Below are positions 1 to 7,543 of a DNA stretch of 37,206 nucleotides, piece after piece. Numbering within the stretch: position 1 is the stretch's first letter; every line of letters begins with the position of its first letter. The DNA is from Alphaproteobacteria bacterium (GTDB lineage Bacteria > Pseudomonadota > Alphaproteobacteria > UBA9219). The stretch lies in NCBI GenBank assembly GCA_013286365.1, contig JABDFY010000022.1:1-37206 (forward strand), written 5' to 3'. The notes beneath the pieces are model-generated. The model was not told where the DNA came from. It was given only the letters and a program-made list of their open reading frames with translations, and searched no databases. Made by a program: the position numbers and the translations under genes.

Positions 1-113
1 CACCGCAGACTGCTAACACTGAGAATAGTCGGCCTCAACAAGAACCAGCTGGTACTAAACCCCGAGACACTCCTATGAAGCCTCAGTATTGGGACTTTCC
101 TAAGCCTCACTAA
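1..113 (+). CDS. C-terminal end of an unidentified protein (partial)
   Basis: The third forward frame is open from the window edge to a TAA at 111-113 and reads as about 36 residues rich in Pro, Gln and Thr, ending in PQYWDFPKPH. The composition resembles a disordered protein tail. The 5' part lies outside the window, so no function can be given. The frame could also be open by chance, because it is short and I see no domain in it. Confidence 0.35.
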   Translation, partial: PQTANTENSRPQQEPAGTKPRDTPMKPQYWDFPKPH

Positions 114-235
114 AAACGCACCCTGATAGTCGTTAGACGCAGTCGCCTCAAATCAAGAAATGCGTAGCAAGATTAGAACGCTAACTCATGCTATCTGATT
201 GGCTGGGAATAGTTGGAAACCTTCTATGACGACAG

Positions 236-311
236 TGGTGCCCCCAGAGAGATTCGAACTCCCGACCTACTGATTACAAATCAGTTGCTCTACCAGCTGA
301 GCTATAGGGGC
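236..311 (-). tRNA. tRNA-Thr (anticodon TGT)
   Basis: On the minus strand the acceptor arms GCCCCTA and TGGGGGC pair over 7 bases (the sixth pair is T-G). The D-arm (AGCTCAGCTGGTAGAGC), the anticodon stem-loop with TGT and the T-arm with GTTCGAATC are all present, and an encoded CCA ends at 236. The gene is 76 bases long including CCA. It reads ACA codons and its 3' end faces the left edge of the window. Confidence 0.96.
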
Positions 312-365
312 TTACCAAGTAAAATCATATAGTTAGACTTTGTAGATGGAAAGCAAAATCGATTT

Positions 366-389
366 TTGCCGCCCAAATTGCCGCCCAAA
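366..389. repeat. Perfect tandem repeat of a 12-base unit
   Basis: TTGCCGCCCAAA occurs twice head to tail, at 366-377 and 378-389, between the tRNA-Thr gene and the IS remnant. It lies on the 5' side of the tRNA. It may be debris from the same insertion or deletion history as the neighbouring element. No function is evident. Confidence 0.6.
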
Positions 390-428
390 CTTTTTGTCAC
401 CCTAGTTGTGGGCTTTTTAGGCCGGTTC

Positions 429-827
429 TTATAGCAGACTTAAATGCCGTGTCGTCTCGCAGGCTGACATTGATTTAGGTCTCCCTTTCCGACCGGGCTG
501 GAGAGCTTCTACGCCTCCGCTTCGATATAACTTTACCCAACCGGCCAGGCTTCCAGGGTTGCGGATATTGAACGCTACCGCCGTCGCTTCATAGGACAGC
601 TTCTGTGCCCACATGTGTTTTAAGACCGAAAGTTTGAACTCACCACTGTAATATACCGACTTCCTCTTCTTCAATCCGTCGACGCCCTGGACGCGATAGA
701 TGGCGGCCCACCGCCGCAAGTTACTATGCATTATGCCGTACTCTTCGGCCAGAGCTTGAATCCCTTTGGCTCCCGTTAAATAGCGTTCTACTAATGATAA
801 TTTGAACTCGTCCGTGTATTTAGACAT
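429..827 (-). pseudogene. Truncated IS3-family transposase OrfA (double helix-turn-helix)
   Basis: The product starts MSKYTDEFKLSLVERYL and carries two helix-turn-helix units, at about residues 8-50 and 60-105. The motifs FKLSLVERYL, LRRWAAIYR and LAGWVKLYR are characteristic of IS150-type OrfA proteins, which bind the element ends. Family members run to roughly 170 residues with a leucine-zipper tail. Here homology stops after GRKGRPKSM and 12 unrelated residues follow before the stop, so the 3' end is lost. The ATG at 827 fits the family start; an upstream extension to 851 lies inside the terminal repeat and is unlikely. The OrfB partner is absent. Confidence 0.75.
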
Positions 828-864
828 GAAAATCCCCGAAGTTGTGTCCAACTTTCGGGGGTCA
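429..864 (-). mobile_element. Remnant of an IS3-family (IS150-like) insertion sequence
   Basis: The outer end at 864-841 on the minus strand reads TGACCCCCGAAAGTTGGACA, a terminal sequence typical of IS3-family elements. It is followed by a short leader and a transposase OrfA reading frame. The element stops near 430: there is no OrfB (DDE catalytic) gene and no matching right end between there and the tRNA-Thr gene, so it cannot move by itself. It is a decayed fragment. Confidence 0.75.
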
Positions 865-1345
865 CTTCAGAGCTGTCCCTTCCGGCGCACCATAATATTT
901 AGCTACTAACTCAGCTTATTAGTAGATTCCCTAACACGAATAAATGGTCGGTAATGCCTGTCGAATGATACAATAAACAGCGACCATGTGTTACGGGGGA
1001 TCAGGGGTAAACAAAGCAATCTGAAGCGAAGTAAGGACACCCTCTGCTGGGTTGTTGCGGAAGGATCCACGAGTCGGCGGTTTTGTGGCAATAAATGCAT
1101 TCATGAAGATTGGGCTCCTGCGCATATCTTCTTCGGCTTCCCCAACTAGAACTTCTATCTAAACAAAATAGCCTAAGATTAATGTAGAGGAAGAGCGTTT
1201 GAGGTCGCACCAATCGGGGCCTATAGTGCTCGTCATGTACCTCAAAATTTGACACACCCGCCTGTCCGTCACCAAACTTACCGAGCTGATAAAATAACTC
1301 ACTGCACCTATCAAGAAGAACATAAAAACATAAAGTCACATCACA
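865..1345. other. Gene-poor stretch between the IS remnant and clcB
   Basis: I see no confident gene here. A minus-strand frame from 1339 to 1001 (112 codons) contains an ECIYCH motif but resembles no family I know and has no clear ribosome binding site. A 7-bp hairpin (CTACTAA at 903-909, TTAGTAG at 919-925) is present. The promoter of the clcB-like gene must lie toward the right end. Confidence 0.4.
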
Positions 1346-2671
1346 ATGTCCAAATCACTTTTGCATTTCAATTTACCGATGCGTTTTCGTCTTCATGACA
1401 ATTATGTTTTACTGCTCCTCTTAGCGGCCTTGATCGGGGTGGGCGGAGGCTTTGCCGCTTTACTTTTCCGTTCGGCATTCATCTTTATTGAACATCAATT
1501 TGATAGAAATGCAGGTGGCATGGTTGCCATCGCCAAAGAATTGCCCTGGTGGGGCAGGTTATTGATACCCATGATTGGTGGTGCTTTGGCCGGCGCTCTA
1601 TTGAAATTCGGTCTCGACTGGGTGCCACGCCGCGGTGCTGACGATTATCTTGAAGCTATTACGATTGGTGATGGCGTTATTAGTTTTCGTCAAACCATGA
1701 TTAAAACTATTTCATCCTTATTTTCAATCGGCAGTGGCGCCTCCATCGGTCGCGAAGGACCTATGGTGCAACTTGCCGCTATGGTCGGGTCGTCTTTGGG
1801 ACGATTTCTTAAACTTAAACGTGACGATTTGCGTTTGTTGGTGGCCTGTGGGGCCACGGCCGGCATCACATCTGCTTATAATGCGCCGATTGCCGGTTCT
1901 ATCTTCGTGGTTGAGATCGCCATGGGCACATTGTCAAAGGCCGTGCTGGGCCCTCTGATTGTGGCTTCTGTTATTGCTAATATCTTGACGCGTTGGTTTT
2001 TTGGGTTGACGGCGGTTTACAAAATGCCGACCTTTAACTTGATTGCCGGATGGGAAGTCTTTGCCTATGCAGGACTTGGCATTGTTTGCGGCTTTGCTGC
2101 CCCTTTGTTTCGCTGGATACTCGATATATCGCGCGCCGCCTTTATCCGCTATTCGGGTGGGCTTGTTGTAAACATGGCCCTTGGCGGATTGGGGGTTGGT
2201 TTTATCTCAGTTTGGGAACCCAATGTCTGGGGCAATGGCTATAGCGTCGTCAATTCTATTCTTCATACGTCGTGGACGTGGCAAGCCTTGTTGATAATCC
2301 TTGTTCTCAAAGTCCTTGCGACAGCCTTATGTTCAGGATCCGGCGCCGTCGGCGGTGTCTTCACGCCGACACTCTTCGTTGGCGCGGCCATAGGTGCTCT
2401 CTATGGTCATATATTGGTCGACATATCGCCCCTATCGGATACCAATATATCGGGCTACATCATGGTCGGCATGGGTGCTTTTTTGGCTTCAATTACTTAT
2501 GCGCCGCTGATGTGCATTCTTATGATCTTTGAAATGACATTAAGTTATGAAGTTATTTTGCCACTTATGCTGGCTTGCGTCATCGGCCACACAATCGCGC
2601 AGCAAATCCGTCCCAATTCAATCTACACACAGCGCAATGAAGTGCGTCGCGACAAAATATTGACCGGCTAA
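1346..2671 (+). CDS. clcB: CLC-family chloride channel or transporter, ClcB type
   Basis: This is a 441-residue polytopic inner-membrane protein of the CLC family, which moves chloride or exchanges it for protons. The central motif GREGP is at about residues 135-139, and its Glu137 corresponds to the gating glutamate. A second signature, GGVFTPTLFVGAAIG, lies near 330-345. The first CLC motif (GSGIP in ClcA) is replaced by a GADDYLEAI segment at about 97-105, as in E. coli ClcB, so I assign it to the ClcB branch. Length and hydrophobic pattern fit a full CLC fold without C-terminal CBS domains. It stands alone, transcribed away from the IS remnant. Whether it is a channel or an exchanger cannot be told from sequence alone. 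Confidence 0.9.
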   Translation: MSKSLLHFNLPMRFRLHDNYVLLLLLAALIGVGGGFAALLFRSAFIFIEHQFDRNAGGMVAIAKELPWWGRLLIPMIGGALAGALLKFGLDWVPRRGADDYLEAITIGDGVISFRQTMIKTISSLFSIGSGASIGREGPMVQLAAMVGSSLGRFLKLKRDDLRLLVACGATAGITSAYNAPIAGSIFVVEIAMGTLSKAVLGPLIVASVIANILTRWFFGLTAVYKMPTFNLIAGWEVFAYAGLGIVCGFAAPLFRWILDISRAAFIRYSGGLVVNMALGGLGVGFISVWEPNVWGNGYSVVNSILHTSWTWQALLIILVLKVLATALCSGSGAVGGVFTPTLFVGAAIGALYGHILVDISPLSDTNISGYIMVGMGAFLASITYAPLMCILMIFEMTLSYEVILPLMLACVIGHTIAQQIRPNSIYTQRNEVRRDKILTG

Positions 2672-2707
2672 GGTTACGAAAATTATTGCCCAACTCTCGA
2701 CTTCGTA

Positions 2708-3130
2708 TTAGGTGCGACTAAGTTGAGGCTTTGTCGTTTGAGACGTGCGTAGGCTATGTTCATATTCCGCTGCCATTTCTGCTGTCATATATGAGAGCAG
2801 ATTAGACACCACGGCAAAGCCCAGATTAGAAAAAGATATAATCAAGTTGGCGGAAGCCCGCGAGACGGGATCTGTGGCTTTCTGAATTCCCTCAATGAAC
2901 TGCTTGATCCGTTCCGTGAGTTGGGAGCCTTGATGATGAGCCCAGTCGGTGATTATTTTTGCGATTTGTTCAGCGGAGACGCCCTTCTCCTTCATGACTT
3001 CAAAGAAGGCCGAAGACATCGGGGGCGGCGTTTTATGGCCTGTAGGTCCGCCGCCAGAACTCGAGCCCTTTCCGCCGGTGCCTTTACCCGTCGCTTTATT
3101 GCTATCGTTATCGTCAGAATTCGAGTTCAT
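2708..3130 (-). CDS. Unknown protein with a Ser/Gly-rich N-terminus
   Basis: The product has 140 residues and I do not recognise a family. Residues 1-37 are low-complexity (Asn, Ser, Gly, Lys, Thr, Pro) and probably disordered. Residues 38-135 look helical and amphipathic (for example FFEVMKEKG, AEQIAKIITDWA), with a moderately hydrophobic stretch SFSNLGFAVVSNLLSYM that might touch a membrane or pack as a helical bundle. The ATG at 3130 is 29 bases after the stop of the upstream gene on the same strand, so the two probably form one transcript. Confidence 0.6.
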   Translation of the reverse strand: MNSNSDDNDSNKATGKGTGGKGSSSGGGPTGHKTPPPMSSAFFEVMKEKGVSAEQIAKIITDWAHHQGSQLTERIKQFIEGIQKATDPVSRASANLIISFSNLGFAVVSNLLSYMTAEMAAEYEHSLRTSQTTKPQLSRT

Positions 3131-3159
3131 AGGCTCATCTTGGGTTATAAAAAGTTTCC

Positions 3160-3447
3160 TCAGTTAATTGTCCTGCCGTCCTGAAGACGTAAAAAGCTGG
3201 TGTCATAACCTTCTACTGGTTTCTTATTCTCCATTCTTATGATGAGTATTTTGTTAATTTTTAGCAAGTAGTTATGCATTTCGTCGGTTGCCTCCCATTC
3301 AATGGGAAAGGTTATGCCGGTGTCAAAAATGATCTCAAGTTGTTTCTTATCAATATGATAGCCGACCCAAAGAGGGGTGGCCTCGAAGGATTCGTCGTGC
3401 ACCAAGCACATCTTGCCGCGAGCGTTAACTACCAGACCTATGTTCAC
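3160..3447 (-). CDS. Small unknown protein (95 residues)
   Basis: I do not recognise the family. The sequence alternates short beta-like segments (NIGLVVNARGKMCLV, LWVGYHI, LEIIFDTGITFPIEW) with a helix (DEMHNYLLKINKIL), as in a compact alpha/beta fold. No signal peptide or membrane segment is visible. The best start is GTG at 3447, with AGGAG about 10 bases upstream. The next gene begins 29 bases after its stop, so they are probably co-transcribed. A possible -35 (TTGACA, minus strand 3556-3551) lies upstream. Confidence 0.55.
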   Translation of the reverse strand: MNIGLVVNARGKMCLVHDESFEATPLWVGYHIDKKQLEIIFDTGITFPIEWEATDEMHNYLLKINKILIIRMENKKPVEGYDTSFLRLQDGRTIN

Positions 3448-3609
3448 GTTAAACGAGCTCCTGATCGTCTATGCCGACGCTTGGGGCTGCGACTCATGCA
3501 GCCCTACGCCATAACATTTTTCATTCTCAACTGTACTGCAATGCAGCGATTGTCAAGCAGCGATAGTTAAAGTCCCGTGAAAATGGTTTTCGATAAGAAA
3601 ATTACATGC

Positions 3610-4206
3610 TCAGGCTGACTTACGCCTGGCATTAAGAGCCGCTGTCAGGGTTCCATCGTCCAGATAATCAAGCTCACCACCGACCGGCAAACCATGAGCA
3701 AGTTTCGTAATTGCCACGGCAGATGGGGCTAATCTTTCAGCAACATAATGTGCCGTCGTCTGGCCTTCGACAGTGGCATTAAGAGCGAGAATGACCTCTT
3801 TGACAGACCCCTCCTTTAAGCGATCAATCAGCTGATCAATACGCAAATCGGTCGGCCTCACGCCCTCAAGTGCCGATAAAGTACCACCCAAAACATGATA
3901 AAGGCCGCGAAAGGCGTGGCTACGTTCCAAGGCCCAAAGGTCAGCAACGTCTTCGACGAGGCAAATAGTCGTGCGATCGCGCAACGGATCTGAGCAGATT
4001 TCACACGGGTCGTTGCCGCCCAGATTTCCACAAATGGAACAGCTCTGAACCTGATGGACGGCTGCTGTCATCGCCTCAATCAACGGTAACATCAAGGCCT
4101 CGCGGCGCTTAAGAAGATGCAAGACCATGCGCCGGCCTGAGCGCGGCCCAAGGCCAGGAAGCTTAGCCAGCAGATTGAGAAGTTGATCGAGTGGGGAGAT
4201 CGACAC
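3610..4206 (-). CDS. recR: Recombination mediator RecR
   Basis: RecR acts with RecO (and RecF) to load RecA on single-stranded gaps during recombinational repair. The 198-residue length is normal. An N-terminal helix-hairpin-helix (LPGLGPRSGRRMVLHLL, about 16-32) precedes a four-cysteine zinc finger (Cys56, 59, 68, 71) and a Toprim domain beginning ICLVEDVADLWALE at 81. The C-terminal LPVGGELDYLDDGTL motif is also present. It lies 6 bases after ybaB and is the last gene of the dnaX-ybaB-recR run, a widely conserved bacterial order. Confidence 0.97.
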   Translation of the reverse strand: MSISPLDQLLNLLAKLPGLGPRSGRRMVLHLLKRREALMLPLIEAMTAAVHQVQSCSICGNLGGNDPCEICSDPLRDRTTICLVEDVADLWALERSHAFRGLYHVLGGTLSALEGVRPTDLRIDQLIDRLKEGSVKEVILALNATVEGQTTAHYVAERLAPSAVAITKLAHGLPVGGELDYLDDGTLTAALNARRKSA

Positions 4207-4212
4207 GAAAAT

Positions 4213-4533
4213 CTAGAACGGTAATTTAATGCCGGGGGGCAGCTTGACGCCACCCATCATTTTTTCCGTCTCCGATGCCACGTATGATTCCGCTTTAGCC
4301 TTGGCGTCATTGCAAGCAGCAACGATTAAGTCTTCAAGCACTTCGATCTCAGCCGGGTCAGCTAGCTTGGGATCGATCTTTATCTTTTTCATTTCGCCCT
4401 TGCCGTTCATCGTAGCTACGACCATGCCACCACCCGATTGGCCGATCACTTCAGAATCAGCCAAACGCGTTTGCATCTCCGCCATCTTGGCTTGCATTTC
4501 CTGGACTTGTTTCATCATGCCAGCAATATTCAT
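4213..4533 (-). CDS. ybaB: Nucleoid-associated protein, YbaB/EbfC family
   Basis: This 106-residue protein belongs to the small dimeric YbaB/EbfC DNA-binding family. The N-terminal helix MMKQVQEMQAKMAEMQTRL (residues 5-23), the motif VTMNGKGEMKKIKIDP-like strand region (here VATMNGKGEMKKIKIDP) and the C-terminal MMGGVKLPPGIKLPF tail match the family. Its ATG overlaps the dnaX stop codon by 4 bases, so translation is coupled. recR follows 6 bases downstream. Confidence 0.95.
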   Translation of the reverse strand: MNIAGMMKQVQEMQAKMAEMQTRLADSEVIGQSGGGMVVATMNGKGEMKKIKIDPKLADPAEIEVLEDLIVAACNDAKAKAESYVASETEKMMGGVKLPPGIKLPF

Positions 4534-6443
4534 GTCTCTTCCTCGAAATCGTTTGTTTGTAAAGCTGTATCCGCTTGCGCCGATGCAGCATCATCGCTTG
4601 GGACGATTAATGGCGCAACTGTTCTTTGTTTGAGAGACAACAGCTTTGCCTTTGGAAAAGAAGTTAGAACCGCCTGCATCAAGGGATGCTCATTTGCTTT
4701 TTGCTGACGTTTTTGTTCCCTAACACGATCCTGCTCCGCCAATGTAGGCGCACCAGGGTTATCAGAAATAGACACCATCCAGCGCTGGGCTGTCCATTGG
4801 CTCAAACACTGCGACAACCGCGCCGCGAGATTAGTCGGTGCATTTGGCCCTACACGGATTTCAAGTAGGCCCAGCTCGCACCGCACCGGATGAACATTGC
4901 TATAGAGTTGTGCATGTAAGGCACCTTCACGATTTTCATTAAACAGCGCCACGAGCTCTTTGAAGTTTGTTGGCACCTTAAGCGCAACCACATCGGACTG
5001 CACAAGAGCCTGGGGAATATCTTGAGGCACACTTTGCCTGGCAACGGCATGGGCCACACTCGTGCCGACATTGCCCACAGTACTGCCCATCCGTGCCCGC
5101 CCTGCTGGAGGGCTATTGCCAACCGGCACGTTAGCTTTGTCGGTAGCGGGATTTGCATTTATTGTCTCGCGCAATTGCCTGATGAGATCGGCGGGCGGTG
5201 GCAACTCGGCCGCATAGGCCAAGCGGATGAACACCATTTCCGCAGCTTGGCCCGGATGAGTGGCATTTTGCACTTCATTGACGCCCTTAAGTAAAATTTG
5301 CCAGGCGCGCGCCAAGGCAGGAACTTTGACATCAGATAGTTCAGACAGTAACTGCCTATCATATTCAGGCAAACTAGGGTCTTGCGCAAAATCAGAAACA
5401 ATCTGCGCTCGCGTCAATAAATGCACCAAATCACACATATCGTGCAAAATCTGCAGCGGGTCCGATCCCGCCTGTTGCATAGTCGCAAGCGTAGCGAGCG
5501 CCGCCTTCATTTCGCCGCGCATGAGTTCACGACACAGCGATAAACTGTGGACGCGATCGGCAAGACCCAGCATGTCCTTAACATCTACCGCGATTACCTT
5601 GCCATTGCCGCGAGCTATGGCTTGGTCGAGAAGACTTAAACCATCGCGCACTGAACCATCGGCAGCGTTGGCCAATAGCTTGATGGCTTCGGGCTCGACA
5701 CTTACTTTTTCAAGCGCAGCTACCTCGGTAAAGTGCTTTGCCAAGGTGAGGCTGTCGATGCGCCTCAGATCAAACCGTTGACAACGTGACAATACCGTTA
5801 CCGGTACTTTGCGAATTTCGGTGGTCGCAAAAATAAATTTGGTGTGTGGCGGAGGTTCTTCCAATGTCTTCAATAGCGCATTGAAAGCGTTCTTGGAAAG
5901 CATATGGACTTCATCAAGGATGTAGATCTTGTAGCGTGCCGACACAGGACCATAGCGAACGCCCTCTATAATATCGCGAATGTCATCGACTGAGGTGTGT
6001 GAGGCAGCGTCCATTTCCAGGACATCGACATGCCGATCTTCGGCAATCATACGGCAAGCATCGCAGTGACCACAGGGCTCGATAGTCGGCCCTCCCTTGC
6101 CGTCCGGACCCGTGCAGTTAAGGGCCCGCGCAATGATGCGCGCTGTCGTTGTTTTACCGATGCCGCGCACACCCGTGAGCATCCACGCCTGCGGCAAACG
6201 GCCGGTCGTGATGGCATTCGTCAACGTGCGCATCATGGCATTTTGGCCAATAAGCTGGGCAAATGTCGTTGGCCTATATTTGCGCGCCAGAACACGATAG
6301 CCGGGGGGTGTTTGCGAGGCCTTCGGTTCTTGTGACGGCAAATGGCCTCTCTCGGCAATGGGGATACCATCGGCGTTTTTGCTTTCACCATCCGCGTCCG
6401 CGGCGTTCAAGGTAGCTGAAATTCTGGCAAAAAGTTCACTCAA
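4530..6443 (-). CDS. dnaX: DNA polymerase III subunit tau/gamma
   Basis: DnaX is the ATPase motor of the clamp loader and, as tau, tethers the replicase. The 637-residue product has an N-terminal extension of about 48 residues before YRVLARKYRP, as is common in alphaproteobacteria. Walker A is GVRGIGKTT (91-99), followed by the zinc module (Cys110, 124, 127, 130), the Walker B/DExx region EVHMLSKNAFNALLKTLEEPP and the sensor SRC motif. A long C-terminal tau-like region follows. The only plausible start for this frame is TTG at 6443. The gene lies just downstream of the SRP RNA on the same strand and overlaps ybaB by 4 bases. I did not identify a programmed-frameshift site. Confidence 0.97.
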   Translation of the reverse strand: MSELFARISATLNAADADGESKNADGIPIAERGHLPSQEPKASQTPPGYRVLARKYRPTTFAQLIGQNAMMRTLTNAITTGRLPQAWMLTGVRGIGKTTTARIIARALNCTGPDGKGGPTIEPCGHCDACRMIAEDRHVDVLEMDAASHTSVDDIRDIIEGVRYGPVSARYKIYILDEVHMLSKNAFNALLKTLEEPPPHTKFIFATTEIRKVPVTVLSRCQRFDLRRIDSLTLAKHFTEVAALEKVSVEPEAIKLLANAADGSVRDGLSLLDQAIARGNGKVIAVDVKDMLGLADRVHSLSLCRELMRGEMKAALATLATMQQAGSDPLQILHDMCDLVHLLTRAQIVSDFAQDPSLPEYDRQLLSELSDVKVPALARAWQILLKGVNEVQNATHPGQAAEMVFIRLAYAAELPPPADLIRQLRETINANPATDKANVPVGNSPPAGRARMGSTVGNVGTSVAHAVARQSVPQDIPQALVQSDVVALKVPTNFKELVALFNENREGALHAQLYSNVHPVRCELGLLEIRVGPNAPTNLAARLSQCLSQWTAQRWMVSISDNPGAPTLAEQDRVREQKRQQKANEHPLMQAVLTSFPKAKLLSLKQRTVAPLIVPSDDAASAQADTALQTNDFEEET

Positions 6444-6479
6444 AATAATACCTGCTAAAAGTGGTTACAATAATTCAGG

Positions 6480-6576
6480 TGGGAGATTGAACGGCGACCC
6501 GGATCGAAAGTGTTACGGTTGCTTCCTTCCGGACCTGGCCGGGTTGGCACGGGATCCGTCCACCGCCAACCTCCCA
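6480..6576 (-). ncRNA. ffs: Signal recognition particle RNA (4.5S, small bacterial type)
   Basis: The minus strand contains the invariant SRP RNA apical sequence AGGTCCGGAAGGAAGCA with the GGAA tetraloop and Ffh-binding internal loops. The ends pair (TGGGAG at 6576-6571 with CTCCCA near 6480), giving a single hairpin of about 97 bases. It scaffolds Ffh for co-translational membrane targeting. Placement directly upstream of dnaX is typical of alphaproteobacteria. Confidence 0.95.
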
Positions 6577-6640
6577 GAGCGATTATAGCAAAAACAAAGC
6601 GGAACAAGAGAAGAAAATCAGACTAAGTAAATGCTGGATT

Positions 6641-7468
6641 TCACCACATACTAATCAGCGCCAGGACACCAAAAGCCCAACAATACCAAGCGAAGGGATC
6701 AAGGGCCTCAACCTCATGAGTTTTAAAATAACGCATAAGAGCAAATATACTAAGCCAAGCCGTTATACCGGCAATTACGCCCCCCATAACTATTGTCGTT
6801 AAATGAAAAGCTTGATCAGGGGTTGCATGAAGAAGTTTTGGAACTTCGAGAAGAGTAGCTCCGATGATTATCGGCGTCGAAAGCAGAAAGGAAAAACGCG
6901 CGGCCTCGTGATGTTTGAGGCCAGATAAAATACCGCCAATAATCGTTGCCCCCGAGCGAGAAATGCCCGGAACCAAGGCAAGCGCCTGACAAGAGCCGAT
7001 AGCAAGCGCCGCCTTCCAACCTATCTTATCAAGGGTCTTGGTACCGCTGCGCTTGATACGCTCCCCCAAAAATAGCATGACACCGTTGAGAATGAGAAAA
7101 ATTGCCGCCAGCCTGGGCGAGCCAAAGAAATTGCGCACCATATGTTCGAAGGTGTAGCCGATAACAACGCCGGGAAGCGTTGCGATAACGATAAGATAGA
7201 ATATTTTGCGCTCCGCCAAAGACTTTGCGCCGCCGCCGCTTATGACCGCACGGGCAAAATTCAGCCAGTCACGCCAAAAATAACTAAGCAGCGCTAAAGA
7301 GGTACCGAAATGCAGCACGACAATAAACGGTAAAAACTCCGGGGACTTTTGATCGATAGACCAGCCGAGGAGCGCTGGCAAAACAACGGCATGACCCAGG
7401 CTGCTAACAGGAAAGAGTTCTGTTACGCCTTGTACAAGAGCAATCATAATCGCTTGGAACATCGTCAT
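6641..7468 (-). CDS. uppP: Undecaprenyl-diphosphatase (UppP/BacA)
   Basis: This integral membrane enzyme dephosphorylates undecaprenyl diphosphate to regenerate the lipid carrier for peptidoglycan and other glycans, and confers bacitracin tolerance. The length is 275 residues, normal for the family. The first signature, QGVTELFPVSSLGH (13-26), carries catalytic Glu17, Ser22 and His26 equivalents. The second, PGISRSGAT, is at 167-175 with Arg171. About eight membrane helices are visible. ATG at 7468 is chosen; a second Met at codon 3 is also possible. It sits beside several polyprenyl-dependent glycosyltransferases, which fits carrier recycling. Confidence 0.96.
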   Translation of the reverse strand: MTMFQAIMIALVQGVTELFPVSSLGHAVVLPALLGWSIDQKSPEFLPFIVVLHFGTSLALLSYFWRDWLNFARAVISGGGAKSLAERKIFYLIVIATLPGVVIGYTFEHMVRNFFGSPRLAAIFLILNGVMLFLGERIKRSGTKTLDKIGWKAALAIGSCQALALVPGISRSGATIIGGILSGLKHHEAARFSFLLSTPIIIGATLLEVPKLLHATPDQAFHLTTIVMGGVIAGITAWLSIFALMRYFKTHEVEALDPFAWYCWAFGVLALISMW

Positions 7469-7543
7469 AGTGTGGTCCTACAATCTAAATCTGTTCTAAG
7501 GAATGGATCTTCTTCATGAATGATGACAAAAATTTGGCCATGA

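Noticed and set aside
313..430. Integrase C-terminus upstream of tRNA-Thr
   Set aside because: The frame is short, without the catalytic Arg-His-Arg-Tyr residues, and lies on the 5' side of the tRNA, whereas integrases normally flank the 3' end.
1001..1339. 112-codon minus-strand frame with ECIYCH
   Set aside because: No family resemblance, no clear ribosome binding site, and it fills the promoter region of clcB. Kept only as part of a gene-poor stretch.
5260..5781. 173-codon plus-strand frame opposite dnaX
   Set aside because: It is antisense to the conserved ATPase domain of dnaX; Ser/Arg/Ala-rich composition is that of a shadow frame.
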